Assembly (NCBI GenBank): GCA_963793645.1
Contig: CAWCAW010000006.1
Span: forward strand, 744,001-808,000
Length of the DNA stretch: 64,000 nucleotides
Direction: 5' to 3'
Origin: CAWCAW01 sp963793645
GTDB lineage: Bacteria > Actinomycetota > Acidimicrobiia > Acidimicrobiales > UBA8190
Shown: positions 52,490-61,043 of the stretch, one piece after another
How positions within the stretch are numbered: the stretch's first letter is position 1
Layout: each line of letters begins with the position of its first letter
Notes under the pieces: model-generated
Told to the model about the DNA's origin: nothing
Database searches by the model: none
Seen by the model: only the letters and a program-made list of their open reading frames with translations
Position numbers and translations under genes: made by a program

Positions 52490-54192
52490 ATCTCCAGCAG
52501 CCCGGCCCTCCCGAAGGAGGCGAATTGGCCGCGCAGTGACTCGACGTCCTCGGCCGTCAGAAGTCGGTACGCCGGAGGGCTCTCGGGCGACGAGGCGTCA
52601 GATTTCCGAGGTTCCGGCGGCCGCCACCACACGGGGTCCGATGTCTCCCACCGCTGCGCCACGAGCGGACGTTTGTCGACCTTGTTGGTGCCGGTGACGG
52701 GCACGTGATCCACGATGCGCACGAAGCGGGGCGCCCATTTCGTCCCCAGGTCAGGCTGGCCACCCAAAAAGGCGGCGAAGTCCTCCGGGTCGAACGGCTG
52801 CGTGCCATCCATCTCGACGGCCGCCATGACCTGGTCGCCGGTGCGAGGGTCGGGCACCGGGTAGACCGCCGTCGTACTCACCCCCCGCCAGCGCGACAGG
52901 ATCCGTTCCACCGGAGCGGCGGCGAAGTTCTCACCATCGACCCGCAACCAGTCCGCCGAGCGCCCCGCGAAGTAGAAGAAACCGTCCTCATCGATGTACC
53001 CCAGGTCACCCGACCAGTACCAGCCGTTACGCGTCCGCTGGGCGTCCGCCTCGGCGTTGGCGTAGTACCCCTCGAAGCGCTTGACCCCATCGCGACTGAC
53101 GATCTCACCGATCGCCTCCGAGGCGTTGAGCAGTCGCCCCCCTTCGTCGAAGCGGGCCGCTACACACTGCTCCTGAGTGTCGGCGTTCACCACGATGACA
53201 TCCATCCCCGCGGGGGGCTTACCGAGAGAGTTGCGGGGCGTTCCCGGCAGCCGTGACATGGATATAGCTCCCTCACTGGACCCGTATCCCTCGATCACCG
53301 GGCATCGAAACCGGCGCTTGAAGGCGCTGATGTCATGGGGGGAGGCGTCGGTGCCCAGCGCAAAGCGGAGCTTGTGATCGGTATCGTCGGGGCTGGGCGC
53401 GGTGGCCAGGATGTAGCCGAGTGCTCGGCCCACGTAATTGAAGAAGGTGACGCCGTAACGACGGACGTCGGGAAGAAAGCCCGTCGCCGAGAAGCGCCGT
53501 CGCAGCACCAAGGCGGAACCTCCGGCCATAGCCGGCACGACACACGCGTTGAGCGCGTTGCCGTGGAACATGGGCATGGCGCAGTACAAGGCATCCTGCG
53601 GCCCGAACTGTGATCCGGCCGCCATGAATGACGCTGCTTCGGCCAGTCGCCCCTGGCTGACTCGCACGGCCTTGGGCGCCCCCGTCGATCCCGAGGTGAA
53701 CAGCAGGAGGTAGAGCGCCTCGGGGCCGGGGTCCGGCTCACCGGGGTCGTCCGAATCTCGACTGCTTCGAGTGGCGCTGATGGCCGCGCACAATGCCTCG
53801 TAGGGCGCCGAGTCCGCCACCAGGACGCGCCCCGGTGGAACACCGGTGTCGAGCCCTTCGAGCAGGGACACCTGGGTCGAGTCGGTGACGATGAGCTGGC
53901 AGTCGGTGTGGCGGATGTCACTGGCGAGCTCGGGACCCCGGCGCGTCGGGTTGATCCCCACGATGACGGCACCACTGAGGGCGGCGCCTCCCAGGAGAAA
54001 CAGGAATTCGGGGACATTCTCCAAAAGGACGCCGACGTGAAACGGGCCCTCGCTGCGCAGGTCCCGCAGCAGGGCGGCCCGGACCTCGCATTCCTCGACC
54101 ACTTGGCGCCACGTCCACGACTGCTCTTCGAACCACAACCCGGTGTGATCGTCGTGGCGACGCGCCACGAGCAACTCGGCCACAGACGTCAT
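52486..54192 (-). CDS. Acyl-CoA synthetase (FadD17-like)
   Basis: A 568-residue AMP-forming ligase that activates a carboxylic acid to acyl-CoA. Seen: LLLFTSGSTGAPKAV (P-loop, about 164-178), GYGSSEGAISMSR, and WYWSGDLGYIDEDGFFYFAG and WLRVDGENFAAAPVE in the C-terminal part; the final Lys motif is in VPVTGTNKVDKRPLV. It resembles mycobacterial FadD17, linked there to sterol side-chain acids. It is first in the operon and divergent from marR; the shared control region is at 54193-54369. Confidence 0.88.
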   Translation of the reverse strand: MTSVAELLVARRHDDHTGLWFEEQSWTWRQVVEECEVRAALLRDLRSEGPFHVGVLLENVPEFLFLLGGAALSGAVIVGINPTRRGPELASDIRHTDCQLIVTDSTQVSLLEGLDTGVPPGRVLVADSAPYEALCAAISATRSSRDSDDPGEPDPGPEALYLLLFTSGSTGAPKAVRVSQGRLAEAASFMAAGSQFGPQDALYCAMPMFHGNALNACVVPAMAGGSALVLRRRFSATGFLPDVRRYGVTFFNYVGRALGYILATAPSPDDTDHKLRFALGTDASPHDISAFKRRFRCPVIEGYGSSEGAISMSRLPGTPRNSLGKPPAGMDVIVVNADTQEQCVAARFDEGGRLLNASEAIGEIVSRDGVKRFEGYYANAEADAQRTRNGWYWSGDLGYIDEDGFFYFAGRSADWLRVDGENFAAAPVERILSRWRGVSTTAVYPVPDPRTGDQVMAAVEMDGTQPFDPEDFAAFLGGQPDLGTKWAPRFVRIVDHVPVTGTNKVDKRPLVAQRWETSDPVWWRPPEPRKSDASSPESPPAYRLLTAEDVESLRGQFASFGRAGLLEI

Positions 54193-54280
54193 GGGCGTGA
54201 CGATACTTTTCGGCGCCTTTTCGGCGCTTCACGCCTCCTCGGCGCCCCTCGCCTTCCCCCGGTCTGGATTCCCCATATAC

Positions 54281-54308
54281 TGAGCTATACTCATAAAGAG
54301 TTTTACTC
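54281..54308. promoter_or_regulatory. Operator-like inverted repeats between fadD and marR
   Basis: Two inverted repeats in an AT-rich stretch: TGAG-N5-CTCA (54281-54293) and GAGT-N3-ACTC (54298-54308). ACTCAT also occurs twice in direct order here. The position between two divergent starts fits MarR-type autoregulation and control of the catabolic operon. Confidence 0.5.
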
Positions 54309-54369
54309 ATTGAAATCGCCCGAGGACCTCATTCGCCCGAACCCCGAACACGGAGGCCGGTTCACCCCC

Positions 54370-54903
54370 ATGGCTCCTGGACCTGACCCCGCTCACCGGC
54401 GCCACACCCCGCTCGACGTCACGGCGGAGCTCGCCGAGCTGCTCTCCCACGCCGCTCGCCGCCTCCGTCGTGGATCGTCGGAGCAGCTCGCTCCGCTCGG
54501 CCTCACCTATGGCCAGGCCAAGCTGCTGCGCATCGTGGCGGGCGCCGGCCAGCCGCCCCGCATGGCTGACATCGCCTCGCAGCTCGAGGTGGTTCCCCGG
54601 TCGGTGACGACCATGGTGGACGGGGTGGAGGCGGCCGGGTTGGTCGTCCGACGCCCCGACCCCGACGATCGGCGGTCCGTTCTGGTCGAGCTCACCGCGG
54701 CGGGGCGCCACCTTCAGCAGCGTCTGGCCCGGGCCCGTCGAAACAGCGCCCAGGTCGTCTTTGGAAGTCTGGGACCCGAGGACAGCACTGAGCTCCTCCG
54801 GCTCCTCGGCGCGCTATGCGAACGCGGTGCGTGCCACACGTGCTGCGGCGGGCACGAGCGCCATGGCGCCGCCGCGTCGTCAGAGCACGGTGAGGCGTCA
54901 TGA
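54370..54903 (+). CDS. MarR-family regulator with C-terminal Cys cluster
   Basis: A 177-residue winged-helix regulator. Seen: AELAELLSHAARRLRRG, YGQAKLLRIVAGAGQPPRMADIASQL, VVPRSVTTMVDGVEAAGLV, and RRPDPDDRRSVLVELTAAGRHL, the typical MarR wing. The C-terminal helix ends in CERGACHTCCGGHERHG, with four Cys and two His in sixteen residues, a possible metal or redox sensor. The stop overlaps the ABC exporter start (ATGA). ATG at 54370 is the first in-frame ATG before the helices; a TTG upstream is also possible. Confidence 0.82.
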   Translation: MAPGPDPAHRRHTPLDVTAELAELLSHAARRLRRGSSEQLAPLGLTYGQAKLLRIVAGAGQPPRMADIASQLEVVPRSVTTMVDGVEAAGLVVRRPDPDDRRSVLVELTAAGRHLQQRLARARRNSAQVVFGSLGPEDSTELLRLLGALCERGACHTCCGGHERHGAAASSEHGEAS

Positions 54904-56915
54904 GCATGGGCATGGGTATGCGCGGCCACGGGGGCGCCATGGGCGGCGGCGGCATGGGTCTCATGCGGTCGTTCCGACGTGACAATTCGGTCACCAAGCA
55001 GACGCTTCCGCCCGGACTGGTGCGACGCATCATGCGTTTCGCGCGTCCATACAAAAAGGCGCTCGGGGTCTTTTTGGTGCTCATCATCGTCGACGCCGTC
55101 GTCGGGGCCGCCAACCCGCTCGTCTATCGCGCCATCATCGAAGACGTCGGCTCAGCGGGATTGCACAAGACAGAAGTCGGCCAGTTCTCCCACGACATCA
55201 TCCTGCTCGGATTTCTGCTCGGGTTTCTGGCCCTGGCCGATGCGGTCCTGTCGCTCTGGCAACGATGGATCTCGGCACGCATCGGAGAAGGGCTCATCTT
55301 CGACATGCGGTCGAAGGTGTTCGCTCATTTTCAGCGCATGCCCATCGCGTTTTTCACCCGCACACAGACGGGCGCCTTGGTGAGTCGCCTCAACAACGAC
55401 ATCCTCGATGCCCAGCAAGCGTTCACCGACACGTTCTCGTCGGTCGTGAGCAACGTCATCTCGGTGCTGCTCATCTTGAGCCTGATGTTCTACCTGTACT
55501 GGCCCATCACCTTGGCGGCGCTGGCGCTGCTGCCCATATTCATCATCCCGGCCCGTTTCGTGGGCCGGCGTATCCAGGCGCTCACGCGCGAGGGATACAA
55601 CCTCAACGCCAAGATGACCACCACCATGACCGAACGCTTCAATGTTTCGGGTGCCCTGTTGGTCAAGCTCTTCGGCCACCCCGAACAGGAGGTGGCCGGT
55701 TTCGAGGAGCGCGCCGGGCGGGTACGTGACATCGGGATCACCACGGCCATGTACACGCGGGTGTTCATGGTGGCGTTGTTGCTCACGGCGTCCCTGGCCA
55801 CGGCGCTGACCTACGGATGGGGTGGCGTGCACGCCGTGCACAACATCTTGTTCATCGCCACCGTGGTGGCCATGACGGCGTATCTCACCCGCCTGTACGG
55901 CCCGCTCACCGCACTGTCCAACGTGCAGGTGGACATCATGACGGCGTTGGTCTCATTCGACCGAGTCTTCGAGATCTTGGACCTTCCCCCCATGATCGAC
56001 GACAAGCCCGATGCCGTGCCCCTACGCCGAGGCCCGGCCACGGTGACCTTCGACCATGTCGACTTTCGCTACCCCCGGGCCGAAGAGGTCTCCCTGGCAT
56101 CGCTCGAGTCGGTGGCCGTACTCGATCAAGCGCCTTCACAGCAGGTGCTCTTCGATGTCTCCTTCGAGGCGCAACCCGGCGAGCTTGTCGCGCTGGTCGG
56201 TCCCTCGGGAGCGGGCAAGACCACCATCAGCCATCTCGTGCCGCGCCTCTATGACGCCCAGTCGGGCGCGGTGCGCATCAACGGGGTCGACCTACGCGAC
56301 GCCACCTTGGCCTCGGTGCACGACATGGTCGGCGTCGTCACCCAAGACGCCCACCTCTTCCACGAAACCATCCGGTCCAACCTCGCCTACGCCAAACCCG
56401 ACGCCACCGACCCCGAGCTCATCGAGGCGCTGCGGGCCGCGCAGATCCTGCCCCTGGTCGAGTCGCTGCCCGACGGCCTCGACACCGTCGTCGGCGACCG
56501 CGGCTACCGACTGTCGGGCGGCGAGAAGCAGCGCATCGCCATCGCTCGACTGCTCCTCAAGGCGCCCGACGTGGTGGTTCTCGACGAGGCCACCGCCCAT
56601 CTCGACTCGGAGTCGGAGGTGGCCGTCCAACAGGCCTTGGCCACCGCGCTGGCCGGGCGCACTTCCATCGTCATCGCCCACCGTCTCTCCACGGTGCGAG
56701 AAGCCGACCAGATCCTGGTCATCTCCGATGGTCGCATCGTCGAACGCGGCCGCCACGAGGAGTTGCTCGACGCCGATGGCGTCTATGCCGAGCTCTACCG
56801 CACCCAGTTCGAACGCCAAGGCGTCGAGTTCGCCGCCGACGGCCACGGCGCACCACATGCGAACGGGCCGGCCACAGTGACCTCAGCTGCCCCAGAGGCA
56901 CCGCGTCACCACTAG
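54900..56915 (+). CDS. ABC exporter, fused permease-ATPase
   Basis: A 671-residue half-transporter. Met/Gly-rich N-terminus, six membrane helices in the first 340 residues, then a nucleotide-binding domain: VGPSGAGKTT (about 432-441), LSGGEKQRIAIARLLL (about 537) and VVLDEATAHLDSESE, DKTT-like switch His in VIAHRLSTV. It probably works as a homodimer, exporting hydrophobic small molecules. Translation is coupled to marR through ATGA, so the substrate is likely an effector of that regulator. Confidence 0.92.
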   Translation: MSMGMGMRGHGGAMGGGGMGLMRSFRRDNSVTKQTLPPGLVRRIMRFARPYKKALGVFLVLIIVDAVVGAANPLVYRAIIEDVGSAGLHKTEVGQFSHDIILLGFLLGFLALADAVLSLWQRWISARIGEGLIFDMRSKVFAHFQRMPIAFFTRTQTGALVSRLNNDILDAQQAFTDTFSSVVSNVISVLLILSLMFYLYWPITLAALALLPIFIIPARFVGRRIQALTREGYNLNAKMTTTMTERFNVSGALLVKLFGHPEQEVAGFEERAGRVRDIGITTAMYTRVFMVALLLTASLATALTYGWGGVHAVHNILFIATVVAMTAYLTRLYGPLTALSNVQVDIMTALVSFDRVFEILDLPPMIDDKPDAVPLRRGPATVTFDHVDFRYPRAEEVSLASLESVAVLDQAPSQQVLFDVSFEAQPGELVALVGPSGAGKTTISHLVPRLYDAQSGAVRINGVDLRDATLASVHDMVGVVTQDAHLFHETIRSNLAYAKPDATDPELIEALRAAQILPLVESLPDGLDTVVGDRGYRLSGGEKQRIAIARLLLKAPDVVVLDEATAHLDSESEVAVQQALATALAGRTSIVIAHRLSTVREADQILVISDGRIVERGRHEELLDADGVYAELYRTQFERQGVEFAADGHGAPHANGPATVTSAAPEAPRHH

Positions 56916-56963
56916 ACGACGGCTGGCGTCCGCAGTGGCGAGGTACGCTGCTTCGTCTCTCAC

Positions 56964-57653
56964 ATGTCCTCTCAAGTAGCCGTCGACCCTCCTCCGGAGC
57001 CGCCCGCGCCGGCGGCCGGCCGGCCGCTGCTTCGGGGTTGGATCCACCTCGTCGCCTTTGGCGTCACCGTGGTGGTGGGTCCCATCCTCATCGCACACGC
57101 CCGCACCGCCGAACAACGGGCTGTGCTGATCATCTATGTCCTGTCGGTCGCCGCGCTCTTCGGCGTAAGCGCAGCGTTTCACCGCATGCGATGGTCGCCG
57201 GCGGCCCGCCGCCGCATGCGCCGCGCTGACCACGCCACCATCTTCATCGGCATCGCCGGGTCCTACACCGCCATCGCCGGGCTGGCCCTGCATGGGTGGG
57301 CGAGGGTGCTCGTCCTGTGCCTCGTCTGGGGCGGCGCCGCCGGTGGTATCACGTTGCGTCAGGTCTGGTTGGACGCCCCCAAGTGGGCCGTGGCGCTGCC
57401 GTATGTGGTCATGGGTTGGTGCGCCATCGCCGTCGTTCCGCAACTCGTGCGCGGGTTGGGCGCGGCTGGCTTCTGGCTACTGCTCGCCGGTGGGGCGTGT
57501 TACACGGTTGGCGCCGTGGTCTATGCACTACGCCGACCCAACCCATCACCAGCCGTGTTCGGCTACCACGAGGTCTTCCATGCTCTGACCGTTGTCGGCG
57601 CGTCCTGTCACTTCGCCGTCATCGCGTTCTTCGCCCTACCCCGCGCTCGATAG
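56964..57653 (+). CDS. Hemolysin III family protein (PAQR)
   Basis: A 229-residue membrane protein of the hemolysin III / PAQR family with seven hydrophobic helices. Seen: LRGWIHLVAFGVTVVVG in helix 1 with its conserved His, AAFHRMRW in helix 2 region, ADHATIFIGIAGSYTAI and GYHEVFHALTVVGASCHF in the last helices with the metal-binding His pair. Some bacterial members affect membrane fluidity; none is proven to be a toxin. It overlaps the convergent DUF6295-like gene by 18 bases. Confidence 0.87.
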   Translation: MSSQVAVDPPPEPPAPAAGRPLLRGWIHLVAFGVTVVVGPILIAHARTAEQRAVLIIYVLSVAALFGVSAAFHRMRWSPAARRRMRRADHATIFIGIAGSYTAIAGLALHGWARVLVLCLVWGGAAGGITLRQVWLDAPKWAVALPYVVMGWCAIAVVPQLVRGLGAAGFWLLLAGGACYTVGAVVYALRRPNPSPAVFGYHEVFHALTVVGASCHFAVIAFFALPRAR

Positions 57654-57938
57654 GCGCAGCGCACCGGCCCCGGCGCCGTCGAGCATGACAACCGCCTCCG
57701 ACTGAAGCGTCGCCACAATGGCCGCCGCCAGGGCCCGCGCCGACGCCGCGTCGAGTTCGACCGCCACCCTCGCCCCCGGTCCTTGGGACGGGTTGAGGAA
57801 GTCGATGTTCAGGCTGTGACCGTCGGTGAAGTGGACGGGGTGATCGAAATAGACGGTGGCATCGGTCACCGCGAACCAACCCTGCGGCCCTTTGGCGCTG
57901 CCCCGTACGGCGACCTTCTCGGTTTGGTACGTACACAT
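57636..57938 (-). CDS. DUF6295-like small protein
   Basis: A 100-residue protein that fits the DUF6295 family by its start (MCTYQTEKVAVRGSAKGPQG) and YFDHPVHFTDGHSLNIDFLN with GARVAVELDAASARALAAAI. These proteins often lie with dienelactone hydrolases and hydroxyacid genes; no reaction is known. It starts 46 bases downstream of the dienelactone hydrolase stop and its own end overlaps the hemolysin III gene in antisense. Confidence 0.8.
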   Translation of the reverse strand: MCTYQTEKVAVRGSAKGPQGWFAVTDATVYFDHPVHFTDGHSLNIDFLNPSQGPGARVAVELDAASARALAAAIVATLQSEAVVMLDGAGAGALRLSSAG

Positions 57939-57984
57939 TTCTGTCTCCTCTTCTCACGTTCTTCTTATGCAGAGAGATCCGGAC

Positions 57985-58728
57985 TCACGCCGAGAGATAG
58001 CGGCCGAAGAAGCCCCATACCTTGGACCACCCGTCCACGGCCGCCTCGGGGCGGTAGCTGGCCCGATCCACGGCGAAGAACCCGTGACCGGCCCCGTCGA
58101 AGCTGTGGAACTCGAAGGTCTTGCCGAGCTCGATGAGCGCCCTTTGGAGCTCGGCCACGTGGTCGGGTGAAGGGAACTGGTCATCGGCGCCGAACAGACC
58201 CAGCAGGGGGCAGGACAGGTCCTTGGCCATGGGGAGCAGCGGCACCATCTTGAGTCCGGACCCCTCGGGGGGCGCGCCCACCACGAAGGCCCCGTAACAG
58301 TCGACGGCGGCATCGAGGGTCAAGGAGCACGCCACCAGAAAGGCTTGGCGGCCTCCTGAGCAATAGCCGATGGCCCCCACCTTGGCGTTGGAGGAGCCGA
58401 GCGACTTGAGGTATCGAGCGGCCCCGTCGACGTCCCCCACGATCTGCTCGTCCGCCACGCCGCCCATGGCGCGCACCGCCGCGGCCGCATCGTCAGGGCT
58501 GGCTCCGGGCGCTTGGCGGCTGAACAGGTTGGGGCAGATGGCCAGGTACCCGTGGTCGGCGAACCTGCGGGTGATCTCCTTGGTCCCCTCGTCATAACCC
58601 GGAAGGTGGTGCAGCACGACCACCCCGCCATAGCTCCCGCCCTGAAGGGGCTGGGCGAGGTACGCCTCTATGTCGTCGCCACCACCGCCGGAGATGGTGA
58701 CGGTCTCCGCCTTCATTCCATCTGCCAT
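57985..58728 (-). CDS. Dienelactone hydrolase family protein
   Basis: A 247-residue alpha/beta hydrolase of the dienelactone hydrolase family, opening lactones in aromatic catabolism or related steps. Seen: GGVVVLHHLPGYDEGTKE, IGYCSGGRQAFLVAC with nucleophile Cys, LFGADDQFPSPD with catalytic Asp, and GAGHGFFAVD with catalytic His. ATG 58728 follows GAGGAGAGG by four bases. A direct repeat, TTGTTCTC twice at 58741-58759 (11-base period), lies just upstream. Cytoplasmic. Probably cotranscribed with the DUF6295-like gene. Confidence 0.87.
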   Translation of the reverse strand: MADGMKAETVTISGGGGDDIEAYLAQPLQGGSYGGVVVLHHLPGYDEGTKEITRRFADHGYLAICPNLFSRQAPGASPDDAAAAVRAMGGVADEQIVGDVDGAARYLKSLGSSNAKVGAIGYCSGGRQAFLVACSLTLDAAVDCYGAFVVGAPPEGSGLKMVPLLPMAKDLSCPLLGLFGADDQFPSPDHVAELQRALIELGKTFEFHSFDGAGHGFFAVDRASYRPEAAVDGWSKVWGFFGRYLSA

Positions 58729-58989
58729 GGACCTCTCCTCTTGTTCTCGAGTTGTTCTCAATTTCCTCAGGCTTCTCTAGTGCCTGGCTCGGTGGCCATC
58801 CAGTCGCGGGCCCGACGCCTGACTGTGGCGGGCCCCTCTGGTCCGACCGTTCGCGCCGAGCGTCGCTCGCGCTATCGTCGCGCCCGTTCAACGATCGCCG
58901 GCGGGCCCTGGCGGGGCGGGGCGGCGACCACCACAGTGACCAAGAGCCGGGCCTCGTGAAACGCCCGGTGCCAACGAGGAGGCTCGCCG

Positions 58990-59406
58990 GTGAACGAGAC
59001 GCAATGGCTCGTCGATCGGATCCAGATTCGGGAGCTGACGGCCCGTTACAACCATTGCTTCGATGACGGCGATGCCGATGGCTTTGCCGCCACCTTCACC
59101 GAGGACGGCGTCATGGAGGTGGAGGGCGGGTTCGCCGCCAACGGCCGCGACGCGCTGGCCAAGATGTGTCGGAACGTCCCCTATGGCGTCGTGCACGTGA
59201 CGACCGACGCCATCGTGGAGATCGACGGGGACCGGGCCAGCCAGTACCTGACGATTCTGGTGTTGAACCGCCCCAAGCCCGACGCCGCCCCCGACGAGAA
59301 GATCTCCACGTTGCAACGCACCGGGCGATATCGCGACGAGCTGGTGCGCACCGCCGACGGGTGGCGCTTCACCCGCCGCACGGCCAGCCTCGACGGCGGG
59401 CTCTGA
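58990..59406 (+). CDS. NTF2-fold (SnoaL-like) protein
   Basis: A 138-residue alpha+beta-barrel protein. Seen: VDRIQIRELTARYNHCFDDGDADGFAATFTEDGVMEVEGG, HVTTDAIVEIDGDRA, and GRYRDELVRTADGWRFTRR, the standard layout of SnoaL-like dehydratase or binding proteins. Start is GTG. It lies 14 bases before the acyl-CoA ligase start and so shares its transcript. The substrate may be the product or a precursor of that ligase. Confidence 0.82.
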   Translation: MNETQWLVDRIQIRELTARYNHCFDDGDADGFAATFTEDGVMEVEGGFAANGRDALAKMCRNVPYGVVHVTTDAIVEIDGDRASQYLTILVLNRPKPDAAPDEKISTLQRTGRYRDELVRTADGWRFTRRTASLDGGL

Positions 59407-59420
59407 GGAACGAGGGAACC

Positions 59421-60996
59421 ATGGCCCTGTTAACCGATCACCTGCGCGCCCAAGCCGAGAACTTTCCCGACGAGCTCGGCTACCGGGTCATCGGCGGGGG
59501 GCAGGTGACCTTCGGGCAGTGGGAGGCGGAGTCCAACCGCCTGGCGCGCGGGCTTATCTCGTTAGGCGTCGCCAAGGGAGACCGCGTCGCCATCTACCTC
59601 CGACCTGAAGAAGGTCTGCGCTTCGTCGTCGCCTACGCGGCGGCCCACAAGGCGGGGGCGGTGGCCGTGCCCACCAATGTGCGCCTCGTCGACGCCGAGA
59701 TCGAGCGGCTCCTCAGCCATGCCGAGGCCACCGCCATCCTCACCGATTCCGTCTTGGCGGCGGGCGCCCGCAAGGTCTCTGCCGGCCTGCCCAGCGTCCG
59801 TCACATCCTGGTCGCTCCCGACGGTGCTCCCGACGGTGCCGCCGAGGACGGCGCCGCCGAAGCGGGCGCACCCGAACCCTGGTCGTGGGGCGACGCCGTG
59901 GCGGAAAACGACTCGAGCAGATTTCAGGTCGAGCTCGACAAGGACGACCTGGCCGACATCCTCTATACGTCGGGCACCACCGGGCTCCCTAAGGGTGTGG
60001 CCATCCGCCACCGCAATGTCGCCCTCATTCCCGGCGACCCGTACCCGAGCTTCTCGGGCCGGTGCTGGCTGCACGCCAGCCCCATGTTCACCTTCGCCGG
60101 TATCGGGTTCATCTACAACCCCATGCAGCTCGGGCTGTCGGGCGTCTACCAACCACGTTTCGACGCCGCCCAGTGGCTCGACCTCGTCGAGGAGCTCAAA
60201 CCGCAGTTCGTGTTTCTCGTGCCCTCCATGGCCCAGCTCATCGTGGCCCACCCGCGCTTTCGAGAAGCCGAGCTGTCGTCCATCGAACTGTGTGCCATCG
60301 GCAGCGCGCCGTTGCCGCCCGCCACCTTGAAGGCGCTACAGGAGCGCATGCCCGAGGCGTCGGTGTCCAACAGCTACGGCATGACCGAAGCCGGTTCGGC
60401 CTTCTGCACCATGCCCAAGGGCGAGTCGCTCAAGCGGATCGGGTCGGTGGGGCAACCGATGCCGCCGCTCGAGGTGCGCATCGTCGACGAGGACGAGAAC
60501 GACGTGGTGGCCGGCGAGATCGGGGAAGCCCTCATGCGTGTCCCCGGACGTCAGCGCGAGTACTTCCGCAACGCCGAGGCCTCCTCCTCCACCTGGAAGG
60601 ACGGGTGGCTGCACACTGGCGACCTGGCCCGCTTTGACGACGACGGGTTTCTCTACATCGTCGGGCGCAAGAAGGACGTCATCATCCGAGGTGGCAACAA
60701 CATCCACGCCGTTGACATCGAATCCGTCCTCCACGACCACCCCGATGTGGTCGAGGCCGCCGTGGTGGGCATCCCCCACGAGGTCCTCGGAGAGGACGTG
60801 GCCGCCGTGGTGTCACTGTCGCCGGGATCCACCGCCACCACCGACGATCTGCGCGCTCTACTGCGCGGAGCACTTGGCCGATTACAAGGTGCCCAGGCGC
60901 ATCGAGCTCACCGACGAGCTGCCGCGCAACGCCACCGGCAAGGTGCTCAAGCAACAACTCATCGACCAGCTGGCCGCCTCGGCCCCGGCCCGCTAG
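59421..60996 (+). CDS. Acyl-CoA synthetase (AMP-binding), C-terminal frameshift
   Basis: An AMP-forming ligase. The first frame, from ATG 59421, holds LADILYTSGTTGLPKGVAIRH, SYGMTEAGSAFC, GWLHTGDLARFDDDGFLYIVGRKKDVI; it then runs into a false tail. The true C-terminus, AEHLADYKVPRRIELTDELPRNATGKVLKQQ, is in the next frame. Removing one C near 60858 gives LRAYCAEHLADYKVP with no gap. The protein would be about 525 residues. The last Lys in ATGKVLK is the catalytic Lys. It probably activates a medium or branched-chain acid. The break is likely an error. Confidence 0.83.
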
Positions 60997-61043
60997 CCGG
61001 GCCCGGCCTGCCTCGGCCAGAAGGCCGGCGGCTAGCCGAGCGC

